From Cepaea nemoralis (lineage: Eukaryota > Mollusca > Gastropoda > Stylommatophora > Helicidae): DNA of 64,000 bases. Below, piece after piece: positions 1 through 11,309 of the stretch. The position numbers and the translations under genes were made by a program. Location: the NCBI GenBank assembly GCA_014155875.1, contig JACEFZ010022429.1, positions 287,300 to 351,299 on the forward strand, given 5' to 3'. Position 1 is the first letter of the stretch; every line of letters starts with the position of its first letter. Under the pieces are notes generated by a model that saw only the letters and a list, made by a program, of their open reading frames with translations, did no database searches and was not told the origin of the DNA.

Positions 1-1029
1 GTGGAGGGAGGAGGTAGAGGGAGGAGAAGAGAGGGGGAGAGAGTTCGCCATTCCGAATTCATACTCGTCTAGTTCTTCCCTTCTACACGACTGTAGATAA
101 CTTCCTTACACATAAAAAGATGAATTGTTATTGATATTGCCGTGGCATGGAGGAATATCAGCAGCAGAGTTGATCCAAAAAACCAAAGACTGAGATCTAC
201 GGAGAGCCATGAACGCCTACGCCAGCCGGCACGGCACTTGATGATGATGATTGCCGTGTGACGATTCTGTGTAGTCACGTCATTTTCTTCCCTTTCCCTA
301 GCGTTTTGGTTCGGGGATTCTTTCATCATCATCATCATATATTTACGTACGTATTTTGGGAGGGGGAGGAGGGAGGAGGAGGAAGAAGAAAAAAAAACTA
401 TGACAGTTGACAGCTCTGGAATGAAAGGAAGGCGTGTAGAAAATTTCATCTCAATCGGATGGGCCGTTCGCGAACAAATAAAGGACATACATATTTACAT
501 ACATACATATATACATACATATTTACATACATACACTTTGTTTTATAAATATAGATATGTAAAACTATTCCGATGTGTATCGGACGACACCCACAATTCT
601 TCCACAGTACGTAAACCAACAACCATAATAGACCGGATGACAGACCCCAATTTGCGGCAAAGTAGATTAGGAACAGGGAGAAAGATATCCCTATTCGAAG
701 AGGCCAACTACTATAGAAAACCTGAAATGGCTCATAAGACTCCCTAGTGGTGGAGACATGTTGTAGAGTGGGGTTCATATAGATATAAGAAAGGTTTTCC
801 AGTAGAGGGCCAGGAGAGCCAGTAAAGTCACCACAGTCAAGAGAGGGGGAAGCTCACTCTGGATAACTTGACGCGTGTTGTCTCACTGCCACCTTCTGAT
901 CTCCTCTATATTTAATGTCAAATTATGTAACAATATTAGATTTAACATCACAAAACCTTACATCAATCAACACGGAAAGAGAAGAACACTCATTATTGTA
1001 AATTATGACAATATATTGGGATAATAAGG
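1..1029. other. No gene; simple-repeat-rich stretch
   Basis: I see no coding region here. The stretch holds purine-rich runs (1-45, 360-395), a short TCA/TGA run near 322-340 and an ATAC-type run at 485-532. The open frames over it are low in complexity and overlap on both strands, so I do not call them. Confidence 0.6.
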
Positions 1030-1125
1030 GGGGGGGGGGTAGATGGGGGTGACAAATGAGAAATTACACATCTCAAAAATAATGCATGAATAAAGATATA
1101 CGTGACCACTAATTATCTCCTGGTA

Positions 1126-1129
<4 letters not shown>

Positions 1130-1158
<29 letters not shown>

Positions 1159-1215
1159 CTTCTTCTTCTTCTTCTTCTTCTTCTTCTTCTTCTTCTTCTT
1201 CTTCTTCTTCTTCTT
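1130..1215. repeat. (TTC)n microsatellite, probable LINE tail
   Basis: About 28 perfect TTC units. On the minus strand this is (GAA)n directly after the 3' end of the LINE fragment at 1216-1670. It therefore reads as the element's microsatellite-type 3' tail rather than an independent repeat. Confidence 0.85.
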
Positions 1216-1670
1216 TCGTTCGCTTGAAATATGTCTATAACTGCAGTGCTGTCTCTTGTATGAATTGAAATGTCTTTTTCAGTTCACACAGCGGTCCATA
1301 GAGTTTATCTTCCACTGTCGTCTCTCTAGGCCAGAAGGTTTGCCTAGATATGTTATATTTTGGGCAGTCTTGGAGTATGTGCTCTGCTGTCTGCGGCGCC
1401 AATCCACATGTACACATGGCTGTTTCACCAATCTTGAATTTTGTATACATGTGGTTGCGTAATCTATTGTGCCCTGTTCTGAGGCGCAGAATAATGACTT
1501 GTTCTGGTCTATCCATAACGTGGTAGTCATCTTGAGCAGGTTTTGGTGGCTTTCTGACTGATTTGATCATTCTTTTCTTTGCGTGGTATGTTAGAGGCAC
1601 ATCAGGCTGTTCTTCTTTGGTGGTATTCTTCCTGGTATTACTAAAAATAGGTTCCGGTGTTCTCACAAAG
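1216..1670 (-). pseudogene. Non-LTR retrotransposon ORF2 C-terminus (I/Jockey-like)
   Basis: The minus-strand frame ending at 1235 encodes about 140 residues with the motif RTGHNRLRNH followed by a zinc-knuckle-like C-x-C-G...AEHIL..CP signature. This is the region that follows the RNase H domain in I- and Jockey-group LINE ORF2 proteins. The copy is 5'-truncated: no reverse transcriptase is present and only the last part of the protein remains. A second copy of the same family lies at 36768-37515, and comparing the two dates a SINE insertion there. The function in an intact element would be target-primed reverse transcription. This copy is inactive. Confidence 0.75.
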
Positions 1671-1714
1671 GATTATCTAAATAAATATTGTTCAAACACC
1701 ACTGTTAATTTATA

Positions 1715-1850
1715 AAAAGTCCCTTTGGTCACACGGACTACTAAAGAGAAAAGTCCATTCGGTCACACAGACTACTAACATAGCAAACTCCATTGGGTCA
1801 CACGGACTAGAAAAGTTAAAAGTTCATCAGTCACACGGACTACTAAAATT
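1715..1850 (+). repeat. Four tandem hairpin-forming units
   Basis: Four diverged units of about 33-37 bp each contain AGTCC, a spacer with GGTCACAC, then GGACT, so most units can fold on themselves (AGTCC/GGACT stem). They start near 1718, 1750, 1787 and 1818. No protein frame is supported. Confidence 0.7.
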
Positions 1851-2146
1851 GAAACAAGAGTAGACACTTCCATCAACAACAAAAAAGGATATTGATATTT
1901 TATTTAGCTGGTTGTCATATGCTGAGGTTGCTGTGTAATCTGAGGAGTCACTGGGGGGTAATGGAAATTCGCACTTGAGGCAATAACAAGGCGAATCCCT
2001 TCATCTTTGATAGATGACTTTGGTCATCCTGATAACAAGATACAGCTTTCTGGTATATACCCCAGTAATCAGCCAAAATAAAGACCACCTTTCCCTGTGG
2101 AAAACATGTGCCGAACATATAGCCATACTCACAGAAACAGTGCGGG

Positions 2147-2599
<453 letters not shown>

Positions 2600-2830
2600 G
2601 CGTGTGTGCGAGGTAGACGGCTTGACCACTTCGCCACGGAGAAAACCTCATTCGCGGTAGTATCAATTCGATTCCGAGCTACGTCTTTCGCTTCACGGGT
2701 GCATTTTTATCGGATACTCCTTGAGGTCGTCGCTGAAGCTACGGAGTCCGAGCCATACGGGATAAAACCTTGTGCAATGAAGTAGATCCTCGCTATTTTT
2801 AAGACTTTTTTAAGCTTTGAGAACCAATTA
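2600..2830 (+). mobile_element. SINE family A copy with inverted head
   Basis: The body at about 2665-2815 matches the + strand SINE body at 34645-34850 and the full minus-strand copy at 45082-45324 (shared CTACGTCTTTCG, GTCGTCGCT, GGGATAAAACC, CAATGAAGT). The tRNA-like A-box region (GTGGCGAAGTGGTCAAGCCG in other copies) lies at 2611-2645 in the opposite orientation. The head therefore appears inverted relative to the body. Confidence 0.6.
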
Positions 2831-3779
2831 CCATAGTTCTAACATATCCAACTATTTTGTCGGATGACTGGTTGTTACTGGCAGTTGTTTAATATCACGA
2901 AAAGATGATGGAGGAGAAGGAATAGGGGACTTGTGAATATGGAGCGGGGAAATACAGAAATCAAGACAGACAACAACATTCGTTTCATACGTCTATTGAG
3001 AAAAGGGCATAATGAAGACAATAATGTAATAACTTATGTGGCAGTTTGAAATGATGTAACCCAGGCTTCTAGAAAAGAAGGCAATTGCACTGATGACCTT
3101 CAACCTCAGAAACAACTTGTGCTGTAGCTTGTTGCAGACCACGGAGCTCAGCGTGCGTCAAACAATGCTACACACTAGGTTTAATTTTGTGGACTGGCTC
3201 CCAAACATGTCAGGATACCAGCCCTTGCCTCCAACTCTCCTACCCACAGCGGCCCCACACGTGCACAAATCTCATATCTTGTCGTTAAATCACCACAAGT
3301 ACGAGCTTACTACCCTGTGCGCCTTTACATCACTCCCAACGGAGTCATTACCGATCAGTGTCGGAAGCACTGTTATACACTGAACTGAACTGCTAACCAA
3401 AGGTTAATTGCCTCTTCTCCTTCGGGTGCCTGGTCTGGACTATACACCGGGGATCGCGATACTGTTATATAACATTTTGATGAGGATTGTGTTGCTTATG
3501 TTATTATTCTTTGCCTATCACTATAAGCTGCCCACGTACCTCTTTCTCTCTTCACCTAAATCTTCTGTGTAGTATGTTTCCATTTATTTCGTCTCTAGTC
3601 CACCTCATCCGTTGATAAGCAAAGTAAATTTCAAGTGTCTTTTCCTGATCGTTTTTATGTGTTATCTGGCAACACCTACATATCTCAATACCTCAGCGTT
3701 TGTGTTCATTAGTTACGCCACTCAAATCGCGCTTAGAAGATCACTGAGTGTTATGCAAGGCGCACAGGCGATCATGTTC
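2831..3779. other. No recognisable gene
   Basis: Nothing identifiable. Frames at 3093-3383 and 3612-3950 are short with no family resemblance, and the second overlaps an inverted repeat copy. Confidence 0.5.
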
Positions 3780-3925
3780 TTCCACAGTCATCTGTATTCT
3801 TCATCACGTCGGTCTCTGATTGTCCTCCGAGCCACTCTGCAATCTGTTAAGCATATAGTCCTTCGATTTCTAATACTTTCAGTTTTCCATAAGTTACGGT
3901 GTTCTCGAGATTTTCGTTTGTTAGA
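3780..3925 (-). repeat. Inverted copy of the 4911-5065 sequence
   Basis: The minus strand reads CTCGAGAACACC, CTCGGAGGACAATC and GAAGAATACAGATG in the same order as the + strand at 4911-5065. The two copies enclose about 1 kb that carries a SINE and a foldback element. The identity of the repeated sequence is unknown. Confidence 0.7.
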
Positions 3926-3931
3926 AAGTGA

Positions 3932-4338
3932 ACAAAAAAGTGAGTTTTAGTTTAGTCGATCGATCAACATCACGGCACACGGGTGCAACCCATAAGTGCT
4001 CCGTTCTCCTCCTAACTCACACCTGAGTCTGGAGAAACTCAGCTCAGTGCACGAACTCCGTTGCACCGGCGAGGATCCTGAAATACTTTGGGTAGATTTT
4101 TAACTCGAAATTGTGTCCGGGCAACGCCGTTAGCTACTCTTTTCGATTTCCAACTGCCAAGGGATTTTTTACGTGCGCAACAATACACACGGGCGTCCGA
4201 TCTCACTACCCAGAGACCAGGGGACATTTTATTACTAGAAGTCCACGAGAAAAAATCCCGGTCATAAACGGGGCTTGAACCCGGGACCTCCAATACTCGA
4301 GGCGGACACCATACGTCGAGACCACGCAGCCCACGAAC
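3932..4338 (-). mobile_element. tRNA-headed SINE (family C)
   Basis: On the minus strand the head near 4330 carries an A-box-like segment and a B box (GGGTTCAAGCC near 4275), followed by a 250-bp body containing CTTGGCAGTTGG. AGAAAGTGA occurs at 3923-3931 and 4339-4347 and may be the target duplication; an overlapping imperfect 14-mer is an alternative. Confidence 0.65.
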
Positions 4339-4377
4339 AGAAAGTGAGGATCGTCGCATCCATATATTTGTAATTAT

Positions 4378-4868
4378 TTATCTTTGTGAACTTTCCCTCC
4401 TGTGGTACTTGGAGAGTGAGAAATTAAATACATGCAACTGCGGTAAAGCTGTAAAAATATAAAAAGTAAATCAACGAAAACGAGAAATGGAATTGACAGC
4501 TTTACAAGAACACAATAACAAGTGACAACATGGACGTTGTGGGAACAACCAACGTCAGCACACAGATAATATACAGCCATTTGCACGCCCATTGGGTGTT
4601 ACAGGTTTTACTTATGATAGATCAACACCATATTAGTAACATTTGAATATATGTATAAAGTTATAACAGTGTCTGTATATTGTTTGAGTGCTGAGGTTGG
4701 CTGTAGCCGCAACGTACATTTTGTCACTTGTGATTGTGTTCTAGTGAAGCTTGCCAATCCCATTTCTCGCTTTCCTTGATTTACTCATTGTATTTTTACA
4801 GCTTTAATGTGGTTCCACGCATTTAATTGCTCACTATCCAAGTACCAAAGGAGGGAAGCTCACAAATA
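4378..4868. mobile_element. Foldback (palindromic) MITE-like element
   Basis: The left part (4382-4600) reappears inverted at 4650-4865. For example CTTTCCCTCC, GGTACTTGGA and CATTTAATT blocks are mirrored at 4820-4860, and the AAGCTGTAAAAATA and GACAACATGG blocks are mirrored at 4720-4805. The arms are diverged and meet near 4600-4650. It has no coding capacity. Target duplication not resolved. Confidence 0.65.
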
Positions 4869-4910
4869 TCAAGACACGACAATCGACACTTTTTGTTAAC
4901 TTTATAATAA

Positions 4911-5065
4911 GAGAAAGTCTCGAGAACACCATGACTTCTGGAGAACTGAGAGTATTCGAGACAGAGAGAGGTTATTCTTGACAGATTGGCAGAATGACTC
5001 GGAGGACAATCGGAGGTAGAAATGATCAAGAATACAGATGGCTGCGGAAGAACATTGTAAAGTTT
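4911..5065 (+). repeat. Direct partner of the 3780-3925 inverted repeat
   Basis: This copy reads TCTCGAGAACACCATGAC through GGAAGAACATTG. It shares about 80-85% identity by eye with the minus strand of 3780-3925. The open frame through it is short and unrecognised. Confidence 0.65.
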
Positions 5066-5562
5066 ACCAATTGCACTTCTTGTTTTAGTTGATTTACTCA
5101 CTGTGTATGGATAGTGCGGGCTTGTAATTGATTTCTTTTAATGGACCTAGCGGAAGTGGTATCTGAAGCTCGATAGACGAGGCACAGGCATAGTTGCCAT
5201 TCTAGATATTTTATATCCAGATCTAGAGGTTTTTGCCGGCATCTGGATACCGTTTTCTGACGTTTGGATGCTGGATGCAATTCTAGATACTTTTCATTTG
5301 GAGTCGGATATTTTGAATACTTTCTTCTAGATTTTACTTTTCTTTCAGTGTCATTTACCCATTTTATGTTTGGCCTGGACGCGCGTAAAATATGGTAACT
5401 GCCATTATTTAAACTTTGAACTGACTTTGGTCAACGCTCAACAATCTGGCAACCTCCTGGTAATGAGTAAAACGGCGCATAAATTATAATAACATTATTT
5501 GAACTGTAAACACACTGTGCTGCGACTTACTGCTGTAATGCCGACTTTGTGATTCTTTTCAC

Positions 5563-6897
5563 TTGAATTTGGCTGCAACTGGTACAGATAATACCTCGAT
5601 AATGGTTGATATCAACCATAGCGTTTATATAAAATTTAAGGAAGATATCCCATCTTTAATCCTCATAAAATGTGCGTGTCATTCCTTGCAGCTAGCATTA
5701 TCACATGCCTCATCAGAATGTTTACTAAGGAATTTGCAATTCCTTATTGCTGAAACACATAACTGGTTCTCCAAATCATCTGTCAGACAACAGCAATAAC
5801 AATTTATATAAAGCATTAAAAGATAGTTCCCCAGCACTGAAAATTCTGTCATATTGCAAAACCAGATGGTTATCAATTCAACCAGCTGTTGAAGTAACTG
5901 TGAACCAATGATTGGAGTTAAAGACGCACTTCGAAATAACAAGACAAAGTGAAAAATGCTACACAGCTGAAATACTATATAGAATGTACAGTGATGAAAA
6001 AAATTTGGCATTCCTTCTCTTTTTACAACCCATTTTAAGTGAAGTGCAAAAAGTTAATAAACTATTTGAATCTCAAAATGTTGATAAAGTTAAATTACTT
6101 GACGACCTCATTGTGCTATTTCACTCAATTGGTAAAAGACTTACATTGCCAACTTGTAAAGCTGACTTGTTCACTTGCACTATAGAGAGCTATTTGGCTC
6201 CTAAGCCATACCTAGGATACCAAATCGAATAAAAAATTGATGATTTAAAAACAAAAGGACTGTTAACAGAAAATGAAGAGTACAACTTAAGAAAGCGCTG
6301 TCAAGATTTTCTTGTCTCATTATTCAATCAACTGAAGCAGAGACTTCCTGAAAATTTAGATGTATTGAAAAATATTTCATTCTTTTCTATTAACAACATA
6401 TCTCAGCCAGTAAAGGACATACCTAAATATTGTCAAGTTATTACAATTTTAAGGGCTACTGATAATAGTGTGGGGGAAGCAGAATATTAGTTAACCAAAA
6501 TAAATTTGGTATGACTGGACAAACAAAACAGAAACTTAAGCTTTTTGGAGTGAAGTAAGACAATTTAAAGATGCCTCAGGAAACAGTCCATTCTGTAAGC
6601 TCTTTGAATATGCGATGTCTGCCATGATTCTACCCCATTCAAATGCTGATGCGGAAAGAGTTTTCAGTACTGTGAATTATACAAAACTAGCTGACCTCTT
6701 AAATGCTATCTTGACAATAAGATAGCCTGATGAGAGCAGGAAAATGCTGTTCAACTTATCAGCTCCCTGATCGTGTATTTAAAGAAATTGGAACAGCTAA
6801 AGCATACCAGAGTCATTTTGAATCTGAAGTTTTAACTTCATCATCCAAACTAAGTGCATCTTGTGAGAGTGCATCATCAGTGAAGATGAGGACATGA
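5563..6897 (+). pseudogene. hAT transposase remnant (ZNF862-like)
   Basis: Frame fragments at 5563-5799, 5800-5910, 5912-6230 and beyond, joined by stops and frameshifts, give a hAT-type transposase catalytic region and the C-terminal dimerisation block. Recognisable pieces are GTDNTSIMV, a CHSLQLALSHA segment, KPYLGYQIE, and SNADAERVFS close to the hATC domain. An intact protein would cut and paste the element in the nucleus. The N-terminal zinc finger is missing and no start codon is defensible. Stop codons interrupt the frame at about 6231 and 6488 and several times after 6520. It is a dead copy, older than the SINE and palindrome inserted just downstream. Confidence 0.8.
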
Positions 6898-6920
6898 TTC
6901 TATAGGTAAGTCACATCAAT

Positions 6921-7051
6921 TTTTTTTAATGTTGTATATCCGTTACAGGACGTTGCAGTTAACATCAGAATTTTTCAGCTGCTGTTGATGTACTATGCAA
7001 GATTATGCTCAGTAGTTTGCGATTGCTTTCTGAGCGACCGGTTCACAGCGT
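6921..7051 (-). mobile_element. SINE family B, 3' half (split by palindrome)
   Basis: The minus strand reads ACCGGTCGCTCAGAAAGCAA...AACTACTGAGC...GCAACGTCCTGTAACGG and ends in a poly(A) tail (T run, 6921-6927). This matches family B copies at 38840-39005 and 46119-46348. The head half lies 13 kb away at 20125-20269. GTCACATCAAT flanks the reunited SINE at 6910-6920 and 20270-20280. Confidence 0.85.
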
Positions 7052-7319
7052 ATTATGAGTAGTATGTAATGATGCCTACACCCCCCCCCCCCCTGGAGAA
7101 GGTGCGCACCTATTTTACTAAGAATAAAGAAGGAGGTGCCGGTAGGTGCTGTCGTTTTTAGTAAGCGCAAAGAAGGAGGTGCGGGACATAACTCAGGAGT
7201 AAATAATCGTCTGTTTTTGTGATATTACCTCCCCTTTTTTTAGACTTTTTTTTTTTTAAAGAATTACAATTTTATTATTCCTGGTATCGTAGGTTGTAGT
7301 GGGCGGGGCTTCGTGTTAT

Positions 7320-7720
7320 TTGTTGTTAAGGTGTGGTTGAGTGGCCGAGTAGTTAAATATCTGCATCGAAACACTATCATCATATCATTTTAGAGCTTCA
7401 AATGAAATCCTTACAAAGGTCAAGATGGCCAGTAGTATTGATTTTAATGGGTATGGCTTAGCGTAAGTCGGTGTTAAGGAGTGGGTAGCAGTTACTAGTG
7501 AGCCGTAGAGGGTCGTAGTGGTTTAAACAATATCATCATACAGATTAAAAATGAAAACCTTAAAAAAGTAAAGATGACCGGTATTATTGCATTTAGTGGG
7601 TATGACTTTGTGATATTCGTTGTTAAGGGGTGGGGTGAGTGGATGAGTAACCAGATAAACGCTTCCGAACACTATCATCGGGTTCGAACCCCAGTGGGGA
7701 GGTCTAGTGGTAGAAGAAAT
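7320..7720 (+). repeat. tRNA-like segments in left arm
   Basis: There are three related stretches near 7330, 7475 and 7630. The last contains GAGTGGATGAGTAACC and a B-box GGGTTCGAACCCC (about 7679-7691). They look like degenerate SINE heads. The cloverleaf is not convincing, so I do not call tRNA genes. The mirror copy is at about 19490-19850. Confidence 0.5.
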
Positions 7721-7779
7721 ATTTATGTTTTTGTTACTTAGTTGTGATGGAGAGCTCTGGTGTTATTAACCCGGCTATG

Positions 7780-8000
7780 TTTAAGGGTACCCCAGACACT
7801 GTGGAAGTGACAGGTTCGAATCTCGGTACTTTGTCGTTGGTAAAATTGCCAGTCATCAACAGGTGGGTGTCTAGTTGATTATAGGGGTTAGTGCCGCTTT
7901 GTCCGGCCGTGTCGCCGCAGCCACAAGTCCCACCGCTGATGAAAAAACATAGGCATCAAATTTCACCCTTGTACCTATGCGTCACAAAATATAACATAAC
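7780..8000 (+). mobile_element. SINE-like piece in left arm
   Basis: This contains a B-box-like AGGTTCGAATCTCGG (about 7811) and a GC-rich body (GTCCGGCCGTGTCGCCGCAG). The same sequence lies inverted at about 19165-19420 in the right arm, so it was present before the arms were duplicated. Confidence 0.55.
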
Positions 8001-8749
8001 TATCAGAATATGATATAATCTTAACCTCAACAGGTGTTGCCAAAAATCAATACTCATTTTCATAACGGCTAATCCAGGGGCTTATCGTCGTCGTAATGAC
8101 AAAGATGGGGTATTGATATTACTAATATCTTCATGGCTGCAAATAGTTCGCGATATTAATAAAGGTTAATATAAAGGCTGGAAGGGGATTAAAGGATTAA
8201 CACCTATTGTCGGATTATCCACAGAAATCAAAAGCACTGCTCAATCGATTTTACTCATATGTGGCGGTTGGGGATTATGGGTTAGGTGTATGTGTCCTTA
8301 TTCAGTTAAAACAGGTGGTATGAGTAGGAGATATCACAAACAGTATCAGCATATGCCACTCTGATCTTAAATATCAGTAGTTCGTTATTCTTGTGACATT
8401 GAAAACGATTGGGGTTTGAAAAAGGATGGTGTACTATGTGATACAGGTCACCCCTGTCAGCGCATCGTAGCTGTGTTGTGAATTGTTGCCTATTACATCC
8501 GGGTGTGAAAATAATCAAACATATTTCATATCAGATCAATAGGCATGCCTCTATATAGCTGCACTGCGAACTTGGTTAGAGTCTACTTTAGGAAGTATCG
8601 TGTATCTGTGTATGCGCACTTACCACTTCTTATAGATGTGTGTAGTATTATTGGAGAGCAGCCGTTATGTATACATTATCAGAGTATGTTGCCTTACTAG
8701 GGCTGGTGTAGTGTCTTTGTGTCTGCTATGCTGCATGTATTGTTCTGTT

Positions 8750-9062
8750 GCCTTGTATTATTTGGAGGGAGTTTCATGTGGTTGTCAAGTTAATTTTTCC
8801 CCACTCAGAATCCACATCCCCAGTGTCATTAGATGGTTTTTAACTTGTCTGCCCTATTGTCCTCGCTTCACATTCATACAATAGTATAGGTTCTATGTAG
8901 TACTTGAACACTCTTTTTCTCCTTGTAATTGACATCTTTATATTAGTCATTATGTTTTCCACCTTACCAAAGACTACCTTCAACATATCGAAGCTTGGTC
9001 TATCCTCTTAAAGACAACTACTTCTTTTAGTCTATTTGCTACATTTTTCCCATGTCAAGCTT
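8750..9062 (-). pseudogene. RTE-type LINE fragment in left arm
   Basis: The minus strand encodes a fragment resembling the post-RT thumb region of the RTE copy at 43600-43800 (KVENIMTNIKMSI, RRKRVFKYYIEPILLYECEA). It is a short internal piece. Its mirror copy is at 18110-18400. Confidence 0.7.
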
Positions 9063-9491
9063 CATGTCTCTGATCGTCTGTATTAGTGTGTTAGAAGTAA
9101 ACCAACATCACACAAGACAGTCATACACTACCACAATGTATACAAAAAGAAGCAATACACATAATCACAGTATATAAATATAGTACTAAATAGGAAGTAG
9201 TTGAAAGAATTCAAGTACATTATTACAAGGTAAATTAAATACAGTGATATGTATAAAATATCACACACCCGTGTTACATTAGCAAATAAGTACAAAGCAC
9301 AAGGGTATGAAATACGTTGGTGTATTAGTTACATACAAATGAACCATACAACATACCGGCAAGTCCGCTACGGGACATAACTCGTGTGAAGTTATGTCTG
9401 TAACCAACAGAAATGTGTGTGTGGTAATAACTACGATGTCTGTCTTTCATCATGTATCTGACCTGTTTGCATACCACTACATTCCTTCGTT

Positions 9492-9700
9492 CACTTGTTG
9501 TATACTACCAATCAGGGTAATTATCTTAGAATTGACCCACATTTTATGTTAGACAAGCATTGATTGGCTGTTCACTTGTGGTCTACAACCAATCAGGGTA
9601 ATTGTCTTAGAATTGACCCACATTTTATGTTAGACAAGCATTGATTGGCTGGCAACTATAAGGTGGGCGGGGCTTACTGTATGTAATATATATCCAACTC
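9492..9700 (+). promoter_or_regulatory. Promoter of the left zinc-finger gene
   Basis: Two tandem 81-bp units (9492-9572, 9573-9652) each carry CCAATCAGGG and the inverse ATTGGCTG, giving CCAAT boxes in both orientations. A GC box GGGCGGGGC (9664-9672) and an AT-rich TAATATATAT (9684-9693) follow at TATA-like spacing. The gene's ATG is about 540 bp downstream. This is a compact, virus-like RNA polymerase II promoter layout; the start site is inferred. Confidence 0.65.
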
Positions 9701-10239
9701 ACTACCTCTCACTCTCTTTGTGATGTACACAAGAACGACGAAAGATTGGATCTTCAGTTTTGTGATTATTCAATGACTATTTGCCTTCAAGATTAGAAAG
9801 TTTGCCATTTACCGTTTTGTCTCAGTATCCACGGACTATCAGCCATATACGGACCTACAGCTTTTGCGGCTCTTTCTTCCAATTTTTGGACATTCACAAC
9901 TGCCTTGTAAGAATTATCAGCCAGATTCTTACCCTGACGCATCCGAAGTGTAAGCAACCTCGTTATTCTGCCATAGTTTACAACGTCATCTGCAAAGAAG
10001 TCATCGGCGTTTGAAACAAAGACGAGGAAAAAAGTGTTCGGGATTGAAACAGTTTACTAGACTAGTGAATAATACATCTTGTTGTTTGAGTATTTGACTT
10101 ACCTATCTAGCCAACATCGTGTTATCGACCTTTGGTGAAAGATAGAAACTAAATATATTCAACGCTATATTCATCGGCTTCGCTGTGAACGTGTGTCAAG
10201 TCGACAGTTGCTTGTCTCAGTATCAAGTCGCTAGTGAAC

Positions 10240-11085
10240 ATGCCTAAAAATACAAAGATGTCAACTAGGCAATCATCTGAGAACCACTTATGTGCAACTT
10301 GTGGGAAAGGTTTCACTGAAAGGCGCAGTCTGCTTCGCCATACTCGGACCAGTCACAGTACCAAGGAGCAAGTGTATTCGTGTCACACTTGTGGTCATAA
10401 GTTTAACAGAAAAGACAATCTACAACGTCACATTACAAAGGAACACACTACACCAGAAGTATCACCCAGTGTAATACCAACAGACGCTTCAACACCCGCT
10501 TCAGCAACACTACGTAAGAGACATGTGGCTACTAATAGTGATGTGGCAGTCAGCGAGAAGAAGACTAAACAAGACGAAAACTCCCAGCCAGTCAGTGACA
10601 CACAACCCAAGGATGAAGCGGCTTCTTTACACACTCTTCCAGATGATATTAGACAAGTATACACCGACAACTGGAGTAGTATCAAAACACATCACAAGAT
10701 AAACAAATATATGTCTGTCTATACATTTTATATTAGCCCACACACAATCCACCCTAAAGACTGGGCATCTACCTTGAACAAGATCTTTACCATTCAAAAG
10801 AGCATATTCAAAATCAACTTTAGTTATCATATAGTCCTTAGGCACAGCGAAACAGACGCTCTTCGATTGTATCACGCATCTTCAAATAATGCTTCTGTCT
10901 TAGAACTTCCACAACTAATCAAAAATAGACAAGACTTTGACGATTTTATCAAAATAGTACACGAACATGACGTTCTTACCTACGCTATGCAACAACGTCC
11001 AAATACCAAATACACTACAGAGACGATCCAGCTATATGTTTTTATCTCTATCATATCCCAGAATTCCGGCTTGTTTAATAAATAA
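10240..11085 (+). CDS. C2H2 zinc-finger protein with Polinton PolB-N-like region (left copy)
   Basis: The ATG at 10240 has A at -3; an in-frame GTG two codons upstream is not a likely eukaryotic start. Two C2-X12-H-X4-H fingers lie at residues about 18-39 and 48-69, then a Ser/Thr/Lys-rich linker to about residue 125. A folded region of about 140 residues follows (WSSIKTHHK, FKINFSYHIVL, ASSNNASVLE, QQRPNTKY). From memory of the family, this region matches the conserved N-terminal module upstream of protein-primed DNA polymerase B in Polintons. No polymerase catalytic motifs follow. Two single-base deletions near the 3' end, relative to the right copy, change the last residues. Its role is unknown; DNA binding near the element ends is plausible. 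Confidence 0.75.
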   Translation: MPKNTKMSTRQSSENHLCATCGKGFTERRSLLRHTRTSHSTKEQVYSCHTCGHKFNRKDNLQRHITKEHTTPEVSPSVIPTDASTPASATLRKRHVATNSDVAVSEKKTKQDENSQPVSDTQPKDEAASLHTLPDDIRQVYTDNWSSIKTHHKINKYMSVYTFYISPHTIHPKDWASTLNKIFTIQKSIFKINFSYHIVLRHSETDALRLYHASSNNASVLELPQLIKNRQDFDDFIKIVHEHDVLTYAMQQRPNTKYTTETIQLYVFISIISQNSGLFNK

Positions 11086-11215
11086 CCACCCTTTTATGAC
11101 CCACTGTGCATGATCATACTAGATATAACATTCCATATTTAACCATCCATTTTGTATATTGGTATTACGCTTGTTCCTTTTTGTGTAAAATTTGCTGGAA
11201 ATACTGTAAAATAAA
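11077..11215 (+). terminator. Poly(A) signals after left zinc-finger gene
   Basis: AATAAA occurs at 11077-11082, overlapping the stop codon, and at 11210-11215. The second is better placed for 3' end formation. The mirrored signal in the right arm is at 15908-15913. Confidence 0.5.
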
Positions 11216-11309
11216 CAGTTTTATGTATTATAAGTGCGTTCACTTGTTGGTTTTTAGTGTTGACGGTACATATGAGTGTCATGTTGTGAGCGGGTGTTAC
11301 ATGTTGATG

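Noticed and set aside
8306..9000. Open frames at 8306-8518 and 8636-8884 and their mirrors at 18253-19025
   Set aside because: Short, differing between arms and overlapping an RTE fragment on the other strand; not conserved as proteins.
10292..10875. Second and third open frames overlapping the zinc-finger gene
   Set aside because: They are preserved in both arms only because the DNA there is nearly identical; composition is not protein-like and no family is recognised.
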